The notes beneath the pieces are model-generated. The model was not told the DNA's origin. It made no database searches and saw nothing but the letters and a program-made list of their open reading frames with translations. A DNA stretch of 64,000 nucleotides, taken from contig JAMNXR010000002.1 in assembly GCA_023653055.1 (NCBI GenBank), positions 62,001 through 126,000 of the forward strand, given 5' to 3'. Made by a program: the position numbers and the translations under genes. Below, in pieces: positions 42,896 through 51,466 of the stretch. How positions within the stretch are numbered: position 1 is the first letter of the stretch; every line of letters begins with the position of its first letter. Origin of the DNA: Burkholderiaceae bacterium (GTDB taxonomy: Bacteria; Pseudomonadota; Gammaproteobacteria; Burkholderiales; Burkholderiaceae_B).

Positions 42896-45062
42896 ACGCA
42901 AAAGATCGTATTGCGCCCTTGATGACCTCTTGAGAAACGCCGAGTCCCCAAGCGGCCGCGATTGAGGCCAACACTTCACCTGTTGAGGAGGCATCCTGAG
43001 GTGTTTCGGATAGATTGAGGTCAGAAAGCGAGGCCAGGGATTGTTGCGATGCACCATCGGCAAGTACAACAACATTTTGCTCAAGAAAAACGGCGCGCTT
43101 GCCTTGGGCACGGTGCGCAGCGACCACAAGCGAGTCAGGATACACACTATAAAAGGTGATGGCGCCATCGCAATATTGCGCCATGGTCGCAACGTTGGCA
43201 TCGTCTGCATTGAGCACACCAACACCATGCGGCCAGACCACATCGACTTGGCAGCGGTAAACCTTGATCAAATCTTCAGCTGTTTCAAAGGCGTGATAGG
43301 CCACCTTGGGTTGCTTGAAGGCGCTCGAGTAAGCAATGTCCGTCACAATCCCGACCGTACAACGATCATAGGCAAGCCCCGTTGTCAGAATTTCCATCCC
43401 GTCGTTTTCAATGACCGCGGCTTCGACTTCGCGGTTCAGCAGCAAGCGTCTGGCTTGGTGCCAGTTTGCCGCATTGCCTGCGAAAAGCTGACGTGTGCCG
43501 ACAGAGAGTCCCTCGGTGTTTGCCAAGCCGGTCCGCCAACCATGTGCATTGAGGATGTGGTGAGTCAAGCGTGCAATGCGCGTTGTCCCGTGACTTCCGG
43601 TGACGCCAACTAAAGGAATAATGCCGTTTTCGTTACTAGGAAAAATATGATCGATGATCGCCTGACCGACTGGCCGTGATTGGCCCTCGGCAGGCTTGAG
43701 GTGCATAAGTAAGCCAGGACCCGCATTGACTTCAACAATTGCACCACCTTGAGCATGAAGGGGTTTTGAGATGTCTTCAGCGACCAAATCGATACCCGCG
43801 ACATCAAGTCCGACCGCTTTAGCCGCTAAAGCAGCCATCGCGATCACGTCTGGATGGACCTCGTCCGTGCAGTCAAAGGCCACGTTACCATTGCGTTGAA
43901 TCAGGACCTCACGACCGAGCGGGATAACGCTCTCGGCATCAAAACCTTGGCGTGTCAATTCAAGCCGTGCAGCAGAGTCGATCCGAACAGGGTTTAGTGG
44001 TTGATCTTCACCGCGGCCTCTGCGTGGATCGGAGTTAATCTGGCTGGCAATCAATTCCAATACAGTTTGTTTGCCGTCCCCAACAACGCTTGCGGTTTGT
44101 CCCTTTGCTGCGGCGGCGAGTTTGCCTCCGACAATCAATAGTCGGTGTTCGTTACCACGAATAAAGCGTTCAACTAACACGCCGGAACCTTCGTCCACAG
44201 CAACGTCGTAGGCCGCCTCGATCTCTGCGCGTGTCTCAAGGTTAATAAATACGCCACGTCCATGATTGCCATCAACGGGTTTGACCACCACGGGTAAACC
44301 GAGATCCTGCGCGGCATCCCAAGCATCGGCGGCGCTGTCGACTGCTCGGCCATTTGGAATGGGGACACCGCAGGTTTCGAGAATCTCTTTTGTCAGACCC
44401 TTGTCACGCGAAATGGTTTCAGCGATTGCACTGGTCTGATCTGTTTCAGCAGTCCAGATCCGTCGTTGTTTGGCACCGTAGCCAAATTGCACCAGGTTGC
44501 CTTGGCTGAGTCGAATGGCGGGAATGGTGCGTTCGTCCGCAGCGAGCACCATCGACGCTGTACTGGGACCCAGACAAAGATCTTGTGCAAGATCTTTGAG
44601 CTTTTCAAGCTCACCTTCAAGGTCATAGGGCAGATCATCAATCGCAGCCATCACGAGGTCACGCCCCATGTAAAGTGCTGCAAGCGTGACTTTTTCCTCC
44701 CAGCCACTGACCATGACTTTATAGACGCCACGCGTTTCCGTTTCGCGAGCTCGACCAAAGCCGTATCCAGGCACCCCTGCCAGATCCTGAAGGGCAAGAG
44801 TCACGTGCTCCAAAATGTGACAAGGCCACGTGCCTTCCTTGAGACGCATCAAAAATCCGCCTCGTACACCTGGACTGCACCGGTGTTCGACCAAACTTGG
44901 GAGCCACTCCGTCAGGCGTTCGTAGAGGCCTGGCACGGTATCGGAGGGGCTGTCTTCGAGATCACCGATATCGATGACCGCTTCGATAATGGCGCAGTAT
45001 GTCCAGATGTTAGGACCCCGCAAGTAGTTGGTACTTTTGATAACGATGTCGCGCGTGTTCAT
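42894..45062 (-). CDS. Short cyanophycin synthetase-like protein (CphA2-like, degenerate Mur-ligase P-loop)
   Basis: Protein of about 722 residues, shorter than the 850-900 of CphA1. Order: CphA N-terminal domain (LRGPNIWTY near 15), ATP-grasp domain (about 200-470) with VVVKPVDGNHGRGVF and EVNAGPGLLMHLKP, then a Mur-ligase domain. The Mur-ligase ATP loop reads GSHGTT at 489-494, whereas CphA1 has G-T-N-G-K-T-T. The P-loop lysine is therefore absent and the C-terminal ligase domain is shortened. This resembles CphA2, which polymerises beta-aspartyl-arginine dipeptides with one active site. No long CphA or cyanophycinase gene lies in the window. Start ATG 45062; a TTG at 45066-45068 is an alternative. 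Confidence 0.85.
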   Translation of the reverse strand: MNTRDIVIKSTNYLRGPNIWTYCAIIEAVIDIGDLEDSPSDTVPGLYERLTEWLPSLVEHRCSPGVRGGFLMRLKEGTWPCHILEHVTLALQDLAGVPGYGFGRARETETRGVYKVMVSGWEEKVTLAALYMGRDLVMAAIDDLPYDLEGELEKLKDLAQDLCLGPSTASMVLAADERTIPAIRLSQGNLVQFGYGAKQRRIWTAETDQTSAIAETISRDKGLTKEILETCGVPIPNGRAVDSAADAWDAAQDLGLPVVVKPVDGNHGRGVFINLETRAEIEAAYDVAVDEGSGVLVERFIRGNEHRLLIVGGKLAAAAKGQTASVVGDGKQTVLELIASQINSDPRRGRGEDQPLNPVRIDSAARLELTRQGFDAESVIPLGREVLIQRNGNVAFDCTDEVHPDVIAMAALAAKAVGLDVAGIDLVAEDISKPLHAQGGAIVEVNAGPGLLMHLKPAEGQSRPVGQAIIDHIFPSNENGIIPLVGVTGSHGTTRIARLTHHILNAHGWRTGLANTEGLSVGTRQLFAGNAANWHQARRLLLNREVEAAVIENDGMEILTTGLAYDRCTVGIVTDIAYSSAFKQPKVAYHAFETAEDLIKVYRCQVDVVWPHGVGVLNADDANVATMAQYCDGAITFYSVYPDSLVVAAHRAQGKRAVFLEQNVVVLADGASQQSLASLSDLNLSETPQDASSTGEVLASIAAAWGLGVSQEVIKGAIRSFA

Positions 45063-45101
45063 GTGCAAGAAACCTTGATGACCAAGCGCTCATTATCACC
45101 G

Positions 45102-45133
45102 CAAAACAGGTCTTCAGTCAGTCTGATGACCTG
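45102..45133 (-). terminator. Intrinsic terminator after aldo/keto reductase
   Basis: On the - strand CAGGTC (45133-45128) pairs with GACCTG (45112-45107). An inner TCAG/CTGA stem extends the hairpin past one mismatch, and TTTT (45106-45103) follows. It lies between the aldo/keto reductase stop at 45156 and the CphA-like start, so it likely separates the two transcripts. Confidence 0.6.
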
Positions 45134-45155
45134 CCTAACGGCGCCCTCAAGAGGC

Positions 45156-46175
45156 TTAACGTGGTTTGCGTCCTTTGATGGGATATTGAGGATCTACAAA
45201 ACCATGCGTGGACGCATAACCAGGGGGTACCAGTTGATCAACGAGGGTCTCATCCTCTGGCAGGAGCTTGACATCCAGCGCTGCAACGTAGTCCTTCCAC
45301 TGATCCAGCGTGCGCGGACCGCCGATAACGCCACTTAACAAACGATTGTTCAAGGCCCAGGCAATGGCAAATTGTGTCGGGCTCAGGCCACGGTTTTGGG
45401 CATGTGCCTTGAGGGCATTGGCGATTTCGAGTGACTCAGGTCGAAACTCAGTCTGATGCATGCGGCGATCGCCTCGTCCGGCACGGCTCTCGGGATCCGG
45501 CTTGATGCTTGGGTCGTACTTGCCTGTCAGCACGCCACGCGCAAGCGGGCTATAGGCCACAACGCCTACGCCATAATGATCACAAGCTGGAATCACTTCT
45601 GTTTCGATCAGTCGCGTCACGGCACTGTAAGGTGGCTGGCAAACGATCGGTTGAGGAATACCCATACGGCGTGCTGTTTCGACCATACGCGCTACGCGCC
45701 AACCCCTGAAATTAGAAATCCCGTAGTAACGGATTTTTCCCATCTCGATCAGGCGGGCAAAACTCGACAGCGTTTCTTCAATCGGAGTCGTTTCATCATC
45801 TTTGTGCATGTAATACACATCGATCCAGTCGGTATTGAGGCGTTTCAGGCTGTTTTCGACCTCTTGCATGATCCAGCGACGGGATAAGCCCTTGTCATTG
45901 GGCTCTTTACCAATTGGGTTGGCGACTTTAGTTGCAAGCACCCAACGTGAGCGATCTTGTGCAATGAGTTTTCCAACAATACGTTCAGACTCGCCGCCAG
46001 CATAGTTGTCTGCGCTATCAATCGCATTCAGACCCGCATCACGGGTCACTGCGACCATTTCCCGTGCAACGGTTTCGTCCGTCTGATCACCAAACATCAT
46101 TGAGCCGAGCCAGAGGCGCGGAACCATTAAGCCACTATTACCCAGTGGGTTGTATTGAGGTGCGTTTTGAACCAT
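45156..46175 (-). CDS. Aldo/keto reductase
   Basis: NAD(P)H-dependent aldo/keto reductase of 339 residues with a TIM-barrel fold. The catalytic tetrad is visible: Asp and Tyr in AIDSADNYAGGESE near residue 52-65, Lys in WVLATKVANP near 83 and His in VYYMHKDDE near 120. GISNFRGWRVARM, then YSPLARGVLTGKY and RTLDQWKD, match the YghZ/Tas-like group. It lies 65 bases after the MmgE/PrpD gene and is followed by a terminator-like hairpin. The physiological carbonyl substrate is unknown. Confidence 0.92.
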   Translation of the reverse strand: MVQNAPQYNPLGNSGLMVPRLWLGSMMFGDQTDETVAREMVAVTRDAGLNAIDSADNYAGGESERIVGKLIAQDRSRWVLATKVANPIGKEPNDKGLSRRWIMQEVENSLKRLNTDWIDVYYMHKDDETTPIEETLSSFARLIEMGKIRYYGISNFRGWRVARMVETARRMGIPQPIVCQPPYSAVTRLIETEVIPACDHYGVGVVAYSPLARGVLTGKYDPSIKPDPESRAGRGDRRMHQTEFRPESLEIANALKAHAQNRGLSPTQFAIAWALNNRLLSGVIGGPRTLDQWKDYVAALDVKLLPEDETLVDQLVPPGYASTHGFVDPQYPIKGRKPR

Positions 46176-46240
46176 TTGTATTGTTACCGTTTAAATTTAA
46201 AAAATAAAAGAGAGCTGGCTTTGGCGAGAGAGCAGGGTAT

Positions 46241-47629
46241 TCAGTTAGTGCGCATCAGTGTGCTGATCTGACGAATATCCTTAACGCTTTCAAGGTTCTC
46301 AAGCGCATCGAAAAGGGGGCGAATCAGTGGGGCGTCCAAGGACCGCTGCGCGCAGTCAGAGAACTTTTCCCATAACTCATCCGTTGAGAGTGGGTGATCT
46401 CCCCCTCGACCAATCAGGCTATTAACTCTTCTAGAAAGCTGCACGCCTGACTTGAGTGTGATGATGACTTCGGCACCAAATTGCTCTGGGGAGTCTTCGG
46501 GCATGTCAGGATGCGCGCGAGCAATCGTTTTTGCCATAAGCGAGCGAACCTCGGGATCAAAATGCGCAGTGCCTTCAAAGTCGTTGAGCTTCGGTGCGCC
46601 TTTTAGTAATGCTAAACATACTGCATATTGAACAGAAAATTTTGCTGCGAGCGGACTTTGCGGATCAGGATTGTTGGTGTGAGGCAGTCGCCGTTTGTGC
46701 GGCAGAATTTCAATCTTTTCAATTTCCACTATTTCAAGCGGTTCTTCATAACGCAGTTGCAACGCCATGGCGACAGCAGGAATGGCACTGCCGCAACAAG
46801 GAAACTGTTTGAGACCCATGCTTGGGCTGAGCACCTCAAGCGGGTGAGCCCAGTCTTTAAATATCAGGTCAGCATTGAAATTGCCAGGACCGTTAAAGGC
46901 ATTAAAAAATCCCTGCTGATGCTCAAGGGCGGCTGGGTTGGCATCGTAGCCGACCTGGGCCATCAATGTAGCCAACAGACCGTTGCGTGCGCATTGGCCG
47001 ACATGGAGTGGTTTAACCATGGTGCCAAAGTTTGCTTTTAATCCCGACGCAAACGAAGCCGCAATCGCCATCGCCGTAGAAACTTGCTTTGGACTTAATC
47101 CCAGCAGATGTGCACTCGCAGCCGCCGCACCAAACACCCCTAACGTCGCGGTGGGATGCCAGCCTTTATCGTAATGATAAAAATTGACTGCACGTGCCAA
47201 ACGAATTTCTGTCTCGATGCCAACAATGTAGGACTGCAGGAGTTGCAGACCTGACAAGCCACGCTCTTCGGCAATTGCCATGAGTGGTGCGACTAAAGGC
47301 GCTGACTGATGGCCGCCCATCGGTTGACTGAAATCGTCATAATCCAACGCGTGGGACGCTGTACCGTTGATGAAAGTGGCATCCAGCGCAGAGGTCTGAC
47401 GCGACGTCCCAAAAATTGAACATGTTCCTGGTGCAGTGGCCACGCCAGGGGTATCAAGCAGCAACGTCGTACAGGGTTCAGACACACCTGCAATCGTGAC
47501 ACCCAGCGTATCGATAATCGCCGTTTTTGCCAAGCGGTAAGCCTCTGGCGAAATAGCGTTTAAATCAAAGTCGCATATTCGCGCGGCTAGTTGCTCAAGA
47601 ATCGAGTCCTGAGAGGTTGCTGCTGTCAT
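46241..47629 (-). CDS. MmgE/PrpD-family protein
   Basis: Protein of 462 residues in the MmgE/PrpD family, which contains 2-methylcitrate dehydratase, cis-aconitate decarboxylase and many uncharacterised lyases or epimerases. Typical segments are TLGVTIAGVSEPCTT near residue 42, INGTASHALDYDD near 88-100, GGHQSAPLVAPLMAIAEERG near 105 and VKPLHVGQCARNGLLA near 205. Only the family, not the reaction, can be claimed. A Bug gene lies upstream on the same strand, but the terminator at 47673-47709 separates their transcripts. Confidence 0.88.
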   Translation of the reverse strand: MTAATSQDSILEQLAARICDFDLNAISPEAYRLAKTAIIDTLGVTIAGVSEPCTTLLLDTPGVATAPGTCSIFGTSRQTSALDATFINGTASHALDYDDFSQPMGGHQSAPLVAPLMAIAEERGLSGLQLLQSYIVGIETEIRLARAVNFYHYDKGWHPTATLGVFGAAAASAHLLGLSPKQVSTAMAIAASFASGLKANFGTMVKPLHVGQCARNGLLATLMAQVGYDANPAALEHQQGFFNAFNGPGNFNADLIFKDWAHPLEVLSPSMGLKQFPCCGSAIPAVAMALQLRYEEPLEIVEIEKIEILPHKRRLPHTNNPDPQSPLAAKFSVQYAVCLALLKGAPKLNDFEGTAHFDPEVRSLMAKTIARAHPDMPEDSPEQFGAEVIITLKSGVQLSRRVNSLIGRGGDHPLSTDELWEKFSDCAQRSLDAPLIRPLFDALENLESVKDIRQISTLMRTN

Positions 47630-47672
47630 GCCAAATTCCTCAGTTTTGCGGGCCGTTCAAATGCCCTTATGC

Positions 47673-47709
47673 AAAAACGCCTCAGACTTTGCAATAAGTG
47701 TCTGAGGCG
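47673..47709 (-). terminator. Intrinsic terminator after Bug gene
   Basis: A perfect 10-bp stem, CGCCTCAGAC (47678-47687) with GTCTGAGGCG (47700-47709) and a 12-base loop, is followed on the - strand by TTTTT (47677-47673). It lies 43 bases beyond the Bug stop codon and should end that transcript before the MmgE/PrpD gene. Confidence 0.85.
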
Positions 47710-47752
47710 CAGTCAAGAAAGTGTTACAGCTAACCAAGGTCAGTGCAAGAGA

Positions 47753-48736
47753 TTAAAGCTCAATCTTTGCGGTTTTGGCAACGATGCGCCACTTTTCAAT
47801 TTCTGAGCGGACGTACTTTTTGAACTCTTCAGGTGTGCTTCCGACTGGAATAGCACCCATCCCCTCGAGTTGTTTACGTACATCTGGGGAGCTGAAAATC
47901 TCAGTGATTGCCTTAGAAATCGTATTGATGATTTCTGGTGGGGTCCCTTTTGGGGCGAACAAGCCACTCCATGAGCTCACCTCAAAGTCTTTAAATCCGA
48001 GCTCTTCCAACGTTGGTACATTAGGAAGTTGGGGCAAGCGTGTGCTGCTGGCGATGGCAAGCGGTCTGAGACGACCCGCTTGGATAGTGCTGGTCACACC
48101 AGAGGCTGTTTTGAAACCCATCGATACGGTGCCACCCATGACATCGTTCATTGCGGGCGCAGCACCTTTGTAGGGGATATGCAAGGCATCAATGCCTGCG
48201 CGCTGTTTCAGCATTTCACCGGCCAAATGTGGTGAGCCCCCTGCGCCTGACGAGGCATAGGAGAGTTTGCCTGGGTTAGCTTTTGCGTAGGCAATTAGCT
48301 CAGCTAAGGTTTTAACGGGCAGGTCGTTGTTGACGACAAGCACACTCGGAGACGAAACGAGTTGGCTGATTGGGACGAAATCGCGCTCAGTGTCGTAACT
48401 GAGGTTTTTGTAGACCGACATGTTGGTCGCGTTGGCGATAGTGCCTAGAAAAAGCGTATAACCATCTGGCTTGGCACGGGCGGCTTCAGCAGAGGCAATA
48501 TTCGAGCCTCCACCGGGTTTGTTTTCGACGATGACAGGTTGGCCGAGGGCTTTTTCCAAGCGGGCGCCCACAAACCTTGCCACGATGTCGGTGGGTCCGC
48601 CTGCCGCAAAGCCGACAATGAGTTTGATGGGTTTGTCAGGATATTTGGCTTGGGCGAAGGCATTTGTTCCAAACCCTGTCATTAAAACAAGTGCGCCCAA
48701 TAGTGCGCGTCGAGTGCGTTTGATTGCGTAGGTCAT
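47753..48736 (-). CDS. Bug-family tripartite tricarboxylate transporter receptor
   Basis: Periplasmic binding protein of 327 residues. The signal peptide (KRTRRALLGALVLMTGFGTNAFA) ends near residue 28 and contains an Arg pair at 9-10. Bug motifs are PIKLIVGFAAGGPTDIVARFV, IVENKPGGGSNIAS, KPDGYTLFLGTI, YASSGAGGSPHLAGEML and HIPYKGAAPAMNDVMGG, in the usual order. It is followed by a strong terminator and is divergent from an aminotransferase gene, so it is probably a single-gene transcript. Ligand unknown. Confidence 0.92.
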   Translation of the reverse strand: MTYAIKRTRRALLGALVLMTGFGTNAFAQAKYPDKPIKLIVGFAAGGPTDIVARFVGARLEKALGQPVIVENKPGGGSNIASAEAARAKPDGYTLFLGTIANATNMSVYKNLSYDTERDFVPISQLVSSPSVLVVNNDLPVKTLAELIAYAKANPGKLSYASSGAGGSPHLAGEMLKQRAGIDALHIPYKGAAPAMNDVMGGTVSMGFKTASGVTSTIQAGRLRPLAIASSTRLPQLPNVPTLEELGFKDFEVSSWSGLFAPKGTPPEIINTISKAITEIFSSPDVRKQLEGMGAIPVGSTPEEFKKYVRSEIEKWRIVAKTAKIEL

Positions 48737-48942
48737 GTCAAGAACTCCTTATTTTTTGGCACGATACCATGGCAGCAAAGCCCTGTGGAAAATTTGATAC
48801 ATCAGCATGCTTATCCATGCAATCTTTCATGGAACAGCCTCTCCTTCAATCCCTCGCTAGGCGCCGTGGGTTATATTTATCCGGTTATGTGTGGGCCTGC
48901 CTAAACCAACCCGCCAACCGTCTACTTTTTCTGGAGTCAACC

Positions 48943-50154
48943 ATGAGTGCAGCGTTACTTTCGCCCCGAATGTCCTTAGTCAAGCCTTCGCCCACACTGG
49001 CGATTACAGATAATGCAAAGGCGATGAAGGCGAGAGGAATGGACGTGATTGCATTGGCGCAAGGTGAGCCCGATATGGATACACCCGCTAATATTTGTGA
49101 AGCGGCCATCAAGGCGATTAAGGGCGGTCAAACGCGGTACACCGCAGTCAATGGCACAGCAGAGCTCAAGCGCGCGATCGCCAGAAAATTTCTTCGTGAT
49201 CACGAGATGACCATCAATCCAGATGACGTCATTGTGTGCACAGGTGGAAAACAGGTTTTGTTTAACGCGCTGGTCGCCACCATTGGCGAGGGCGATGAGG
49301 TGCTTATCCCCGCACCGTATTGGGTGAGCTACCCCGATATGGTGTTGTTAGCGGGCGGAAAGTCAGTATCCGTCGAATGCGACGCTTCGGTTGGTTTCAA
49401 GCTGACCCCTGAGTTGCTTCAAAAAGCCATTACACCCCGAACAAAATGGCTGATTCTGAACTCACCTTCCAATCCAACTGGCTCGGTCTACACTGCCGCC
49501 GATTTAAAAGCACTCGGACAGGTCCTCAAGGCACATCCTAATGTGCTCGTGATGGTGGACGATATGTACGAAAAGCTCTTGTTTGATGGCGCGCAGTTCG
49601 CGACGTTGGCTCAGGTTGCTCCCGAAATTGCTGACCGAGTCTTGACGATTAACGGCGTATCAAAAGCGTATTGCATGACTGGCTGGCGCATTGGCTATGG
49701 TCATGGTCCAAGCTGGTTGATTGGTGCCATGTCCGCCATTCAGTCCCAGTCGACCTCCAATCCGTCCTCGATCAGTCAGGCCGCAGCGCTCGAGGCGCTC
49801 GACGGACCCCAGGATTTCATCGCAGATCACAATGTTATTTTCCAGCGTCGTAGGGATATGGTTGTACGCTTGCTCAATGAGTGTGAGGGGATTACTTGCA
49901 TGAAGCCACAGGGTGCATTCTATGTGTATCCGAGTTGCGCGGGTACCCTTGGCAAGACCACACCAAAGGGTGTCAAAATCAATAGTGATTTTGATTTCGC
50001 CAATGCTTTGTTAGACGAAAAGATGGTTGCAGTCGTACCCGGCTCTGCGTTTGGGTTAGCACCTTATTTCCGGATTTCTTACGCCACCTCAGACGACATT
50101 TTGAAAGATGCCTGCGAGCGCATCAAAGCGTTCTGCGCTTCACTCAAAGATTGA
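48943..50154 (+). CDS. Class I PLP-dependent aminotransferase (aspartate aminotransferase type)
   Basis: Fold-type I aminotransferase of 403 residues. ALAQGEPDMDTP near residue 35, NSPSNPTGSVY near 170 with the conserved Asn, and the PLP lysine in VSKAYCMTGWRIGYG near 242 are all present. The C-terminal PGSAFGLAPYFRISYA gives the carboxylate-binding Arg. The start is the ATG at 48943 with GGAG 7 bases upstream; the frame is open far upstream but that part has no protein-like features. It likely transfers the amino group between aspartate (or a related amino acid) and 2-oxoglutarate. Confidence 0.93.
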   Translation: MSAALLSPRMSLVKPSPTLAITDNAKAMKARGMDVIALAQGEPDMDTPANICEAAIKAIKGGQTRYTAVNGTAELKRAIARKFLRDHEMTINPDDVIVCTGGKQVLFNALVATIGEGDEVLIPAPYWVSYPDMVLLAGGKSVSVECDASVGFKLTPELLQKAITPRTKWLILNSPSNPTGSVYTAADLKALGQVLKAHPNVLVMVDDMYEKLLFDGAQFATLAQVAPEIADRVLTINGVSKAYCMTGWRIGYGHGPSWLIGAMSAIQSQSTSNPSSISQAAALEALDGPQDFIADHNVIFQRRRDMVVRLLNECEGITCMKPQGAFYVYPSCAGTLGKTTPKGVKINSDFDFANALLDEKMVAVVPGSAFGLAPYFRISYATSDDILKDACERIKAFCASLKD

Positions 50155-50184
50155 TTGGGCGCAGTATTTGGCACAATCGTTGCG

Positions 50185-50805
50185 TTAACGTGGGGGCTTA
50201 AAGGCCCCCATTTCTTCGAGCATCTCCTGAACCAAATCCAGGCGCAAACGTGGATTTTCCATTGCCAAGAGGTGCTGTTTTTGCGAGGCAGGAATATTGA
50301 GGAGCTCTGCCCATCGATTGGCAATCCAGCCACAGTCATTCAGACGAAACGGTTCATAAAAAGGTCGCTCTGCTGGATCGACTTCTTGCTCTTCAAAAGA
50401 CGTGATCAGCCGTGCGAGCGCTTGAGAGGTTGGCGTGAGTTCGGGAGGAATATCAACTTCCGGATCATCATCCATCAACTCAATTTCAGCGGACCATGCA
50501 CCGTTAGGGCCCACCTGACGTTCTAAAATTTTAAAGCGTCTGGTGCCACGGCAGCGCAACATAAACAAGCTAGGTTGAACCGCATCAAAGTCCATGATGT
50601 GCGCGAGCGTCCCTATGTCTGAAAATTCAACGTCTTGACTCGGCACACGCACTTCAGGTCCTTCAGTCAGGCTCACCACGCCAAAGGGGCTTTGCTGTTT
50701 AAAGCAAGTTTTAGTCATGTCCAAGTAGCGCACTTCAAAGATTTTGAGTGCCAATAAACCATCTGGAAAGAGCGTTGATCCGAGCGGAAATAGGGGAATA
50801 TTCAT
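50185..50805 (-). CDS. Lon protease N-terminal-domain protein (LON substrate-binding domain)
   Basis: Cytoplasmic protein of 206 residues consisting of a Lon_substr_bdg (LAN/PUA-like) domain without the ATPase or protease parts. Typical features are the start MNIPLFPLGSTLFPDGLLALKIFEVRY, FGVVSLTEG and the C-terminal helical bundle ending ENPRLRLDLVQEMLEEMG. The start is the ATG at 50805; a longer frame overlaps the ArfB gene. It lies 43 bases after arfB on the same strand. Stand-alone proteins of this kind are widespread but their function is unknown. Its last codons form a hairpin that may terminate the opposite gene. Confidence 0.9.
   Translation of the reverse strand: MNIPLFPLGSTLFPDGLLALKIFEVRYLDMTKTCFKQQSPFGVVSLTEGPEVRVPSQDVEFSDIGTLAHIMDFDAVQPSLFMLRCRGTRRFKILERQVGPNGAWSAEIELMDDDPEVDIPPELTPTSQALARLITSFEEQEVDPAERPFYEPFRLNDCGWIANRWAELLNIPASQKQHLLAMENPRLRLDLVQEMLEEMGAFKPPR
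50191..50217 (+). terminator. Intrinsic terminator after aminotransferase, inside Lon-N coding end
   Basis: TGGGGGC (50191-50197), a 6-base loop and GCCCCCA (50204-50210) form a perfect 7-bp GC-rich stem followed by TTTCTT on the + strand. It lies 36 bases after the aminotransferase stop, within the final codons of the convergent Lon-N domain gene. Confidence 0.6.
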
Positions 50806-50848
50806 TTGCGATGCCTGTCGTTTGATTCGACCATTGTGACCCAAGTGG

Positions 50849-51253
50849 TTATAGCGCGGATTTACCGCGCAGAGCCTTAGTTTCGGAATGTTTACGTTTT
50901 GTGTCGAGTCGTCTCTGCCGAGAGCCAAACGTAGGCTTGGTAGCATGGCGCGTTTTGGGGGGACGCGCCACACTATTGACCAATTCGTGGAGTCTAGCAA
51001 AGGCATCGCTACGGTTGAGCTCCTGGCTGCGGTGCGCCTGTGCTTTGATGATAATTGCACCCTCTCTATTGATACGGGAATCTCTCAGCGCGAGTAATCG
51101 AACCTTGACATCTGCTGGCAGGCTTGAATTTGGAATATGAAAGCGCAAGTGAATCGCGCTAGAAACTTTGTTGACGTTTTGGCCGCCTGCACCCTGGGCG
51201 CGCATCGCGGAGACCTCTACTTCGGATTCGAGAACATGCAGTGTGGTGAGCAT
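50849..51253 (-). CDS. arfB: Alternative ribosome-rescue factor ArfB (peptidyl-tRNA hydrolase)
   Basis: Small ribosome-rescue hydrolase of 134 residues. It carries the catalytic GGQ in the segment AQGAGGQNVNKVSSAIHLRF near residues 20-39, which releases nascent chains on stalled ribosomes. A basic C-terminal tail (RQRRLDTKRKHSETKALRGK) is the part that enters the empty mRNA channel. Length and layout match ArfB/YaeJ. It is divergent from the 49-residue basic protein gene and precedes the Lon-N domain gene by 43 bases. Confidence 0.93.
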   Translation of the reverse strand: MLTTLHVLESEVEVSAMRAQGAGGQNVNKVSSAIHLRFHIPNSSLPADVKVRLLALRDSRINREGAIIIKAQAHRSQELNRSDAFARLHELVNSVARPPKTRHATKPTFGSRQRRLDTKRKHSETKALRGKSAL

Positions 51254-51312
51254 TGGGTTTTTTGCTGAGAGACCTGTACACTAGTTTATCGTTAATTTAT
51301 CGGAGAATGATC

Positions 51313-51462
51313 ATGGCCAAAGGTCAGCAAAAAACAAACAAAGAAACAAAGAAACCAAAAAAAGACACCTCAACGCCCAAGCCCGCCTCAGGATTGAGTG
51401 AGCCTGTGCGTGCAACAGTCGTCAACACGGTATACACAAAGATCAAACAAAAAGATCGTTAA
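51313..51462 (+). CDS. Small basic protein of unknown function
   Basis: Protein of 49 residues from the ATG at 51313, preceded by CGGAGA at 51301-51306 with 6-base spacing. The N-terminal half is very rich in Lys, Gln, Thr and Pro (MAKGQQKTNKETKKPKKD) and probably disordered; the C-terminal half (SEPVRATVVNTVYTKIKQKD) may form a helix. It resembles short conserved hypothetical proteins of Proteobacteria beginning MAKGQ. It ends 4 bases before the TPR/OGT-like gene, so the two are probably co-transcribed. Function unknown; nucleic-acid or ribosome association is a guess from composition. Confidence 0.75.
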   Translation: MAKGQQKTNKETKKPKKDTSTPKPASGLSEPVRATVVNTVYTKIKQKDR

Positions 51463-51466
51463 TCTG

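Noticed and set aside
43041-43613. 190-residue open frame on the + strand opposite the CphA-like gene
   Set aside because: No domain or start signal, and it lies wholly inside a well-supported gene.
44466-45338. 290-residue open frame on the + strand, antisense to the CphA-like gene
   Set aside because: The - strand frame has clear CphA domain motifs. The + frame has no recognisable domain, many Cys/His/Arg residues and no ribosome site; it is a shadow frame.
46191-46202. TTTAAATTTAAA palindrome before the aldo/keto reductase
   Set aside because: Low-complexity AT sequence that is easily symmetric by chance; no other support for an operator.
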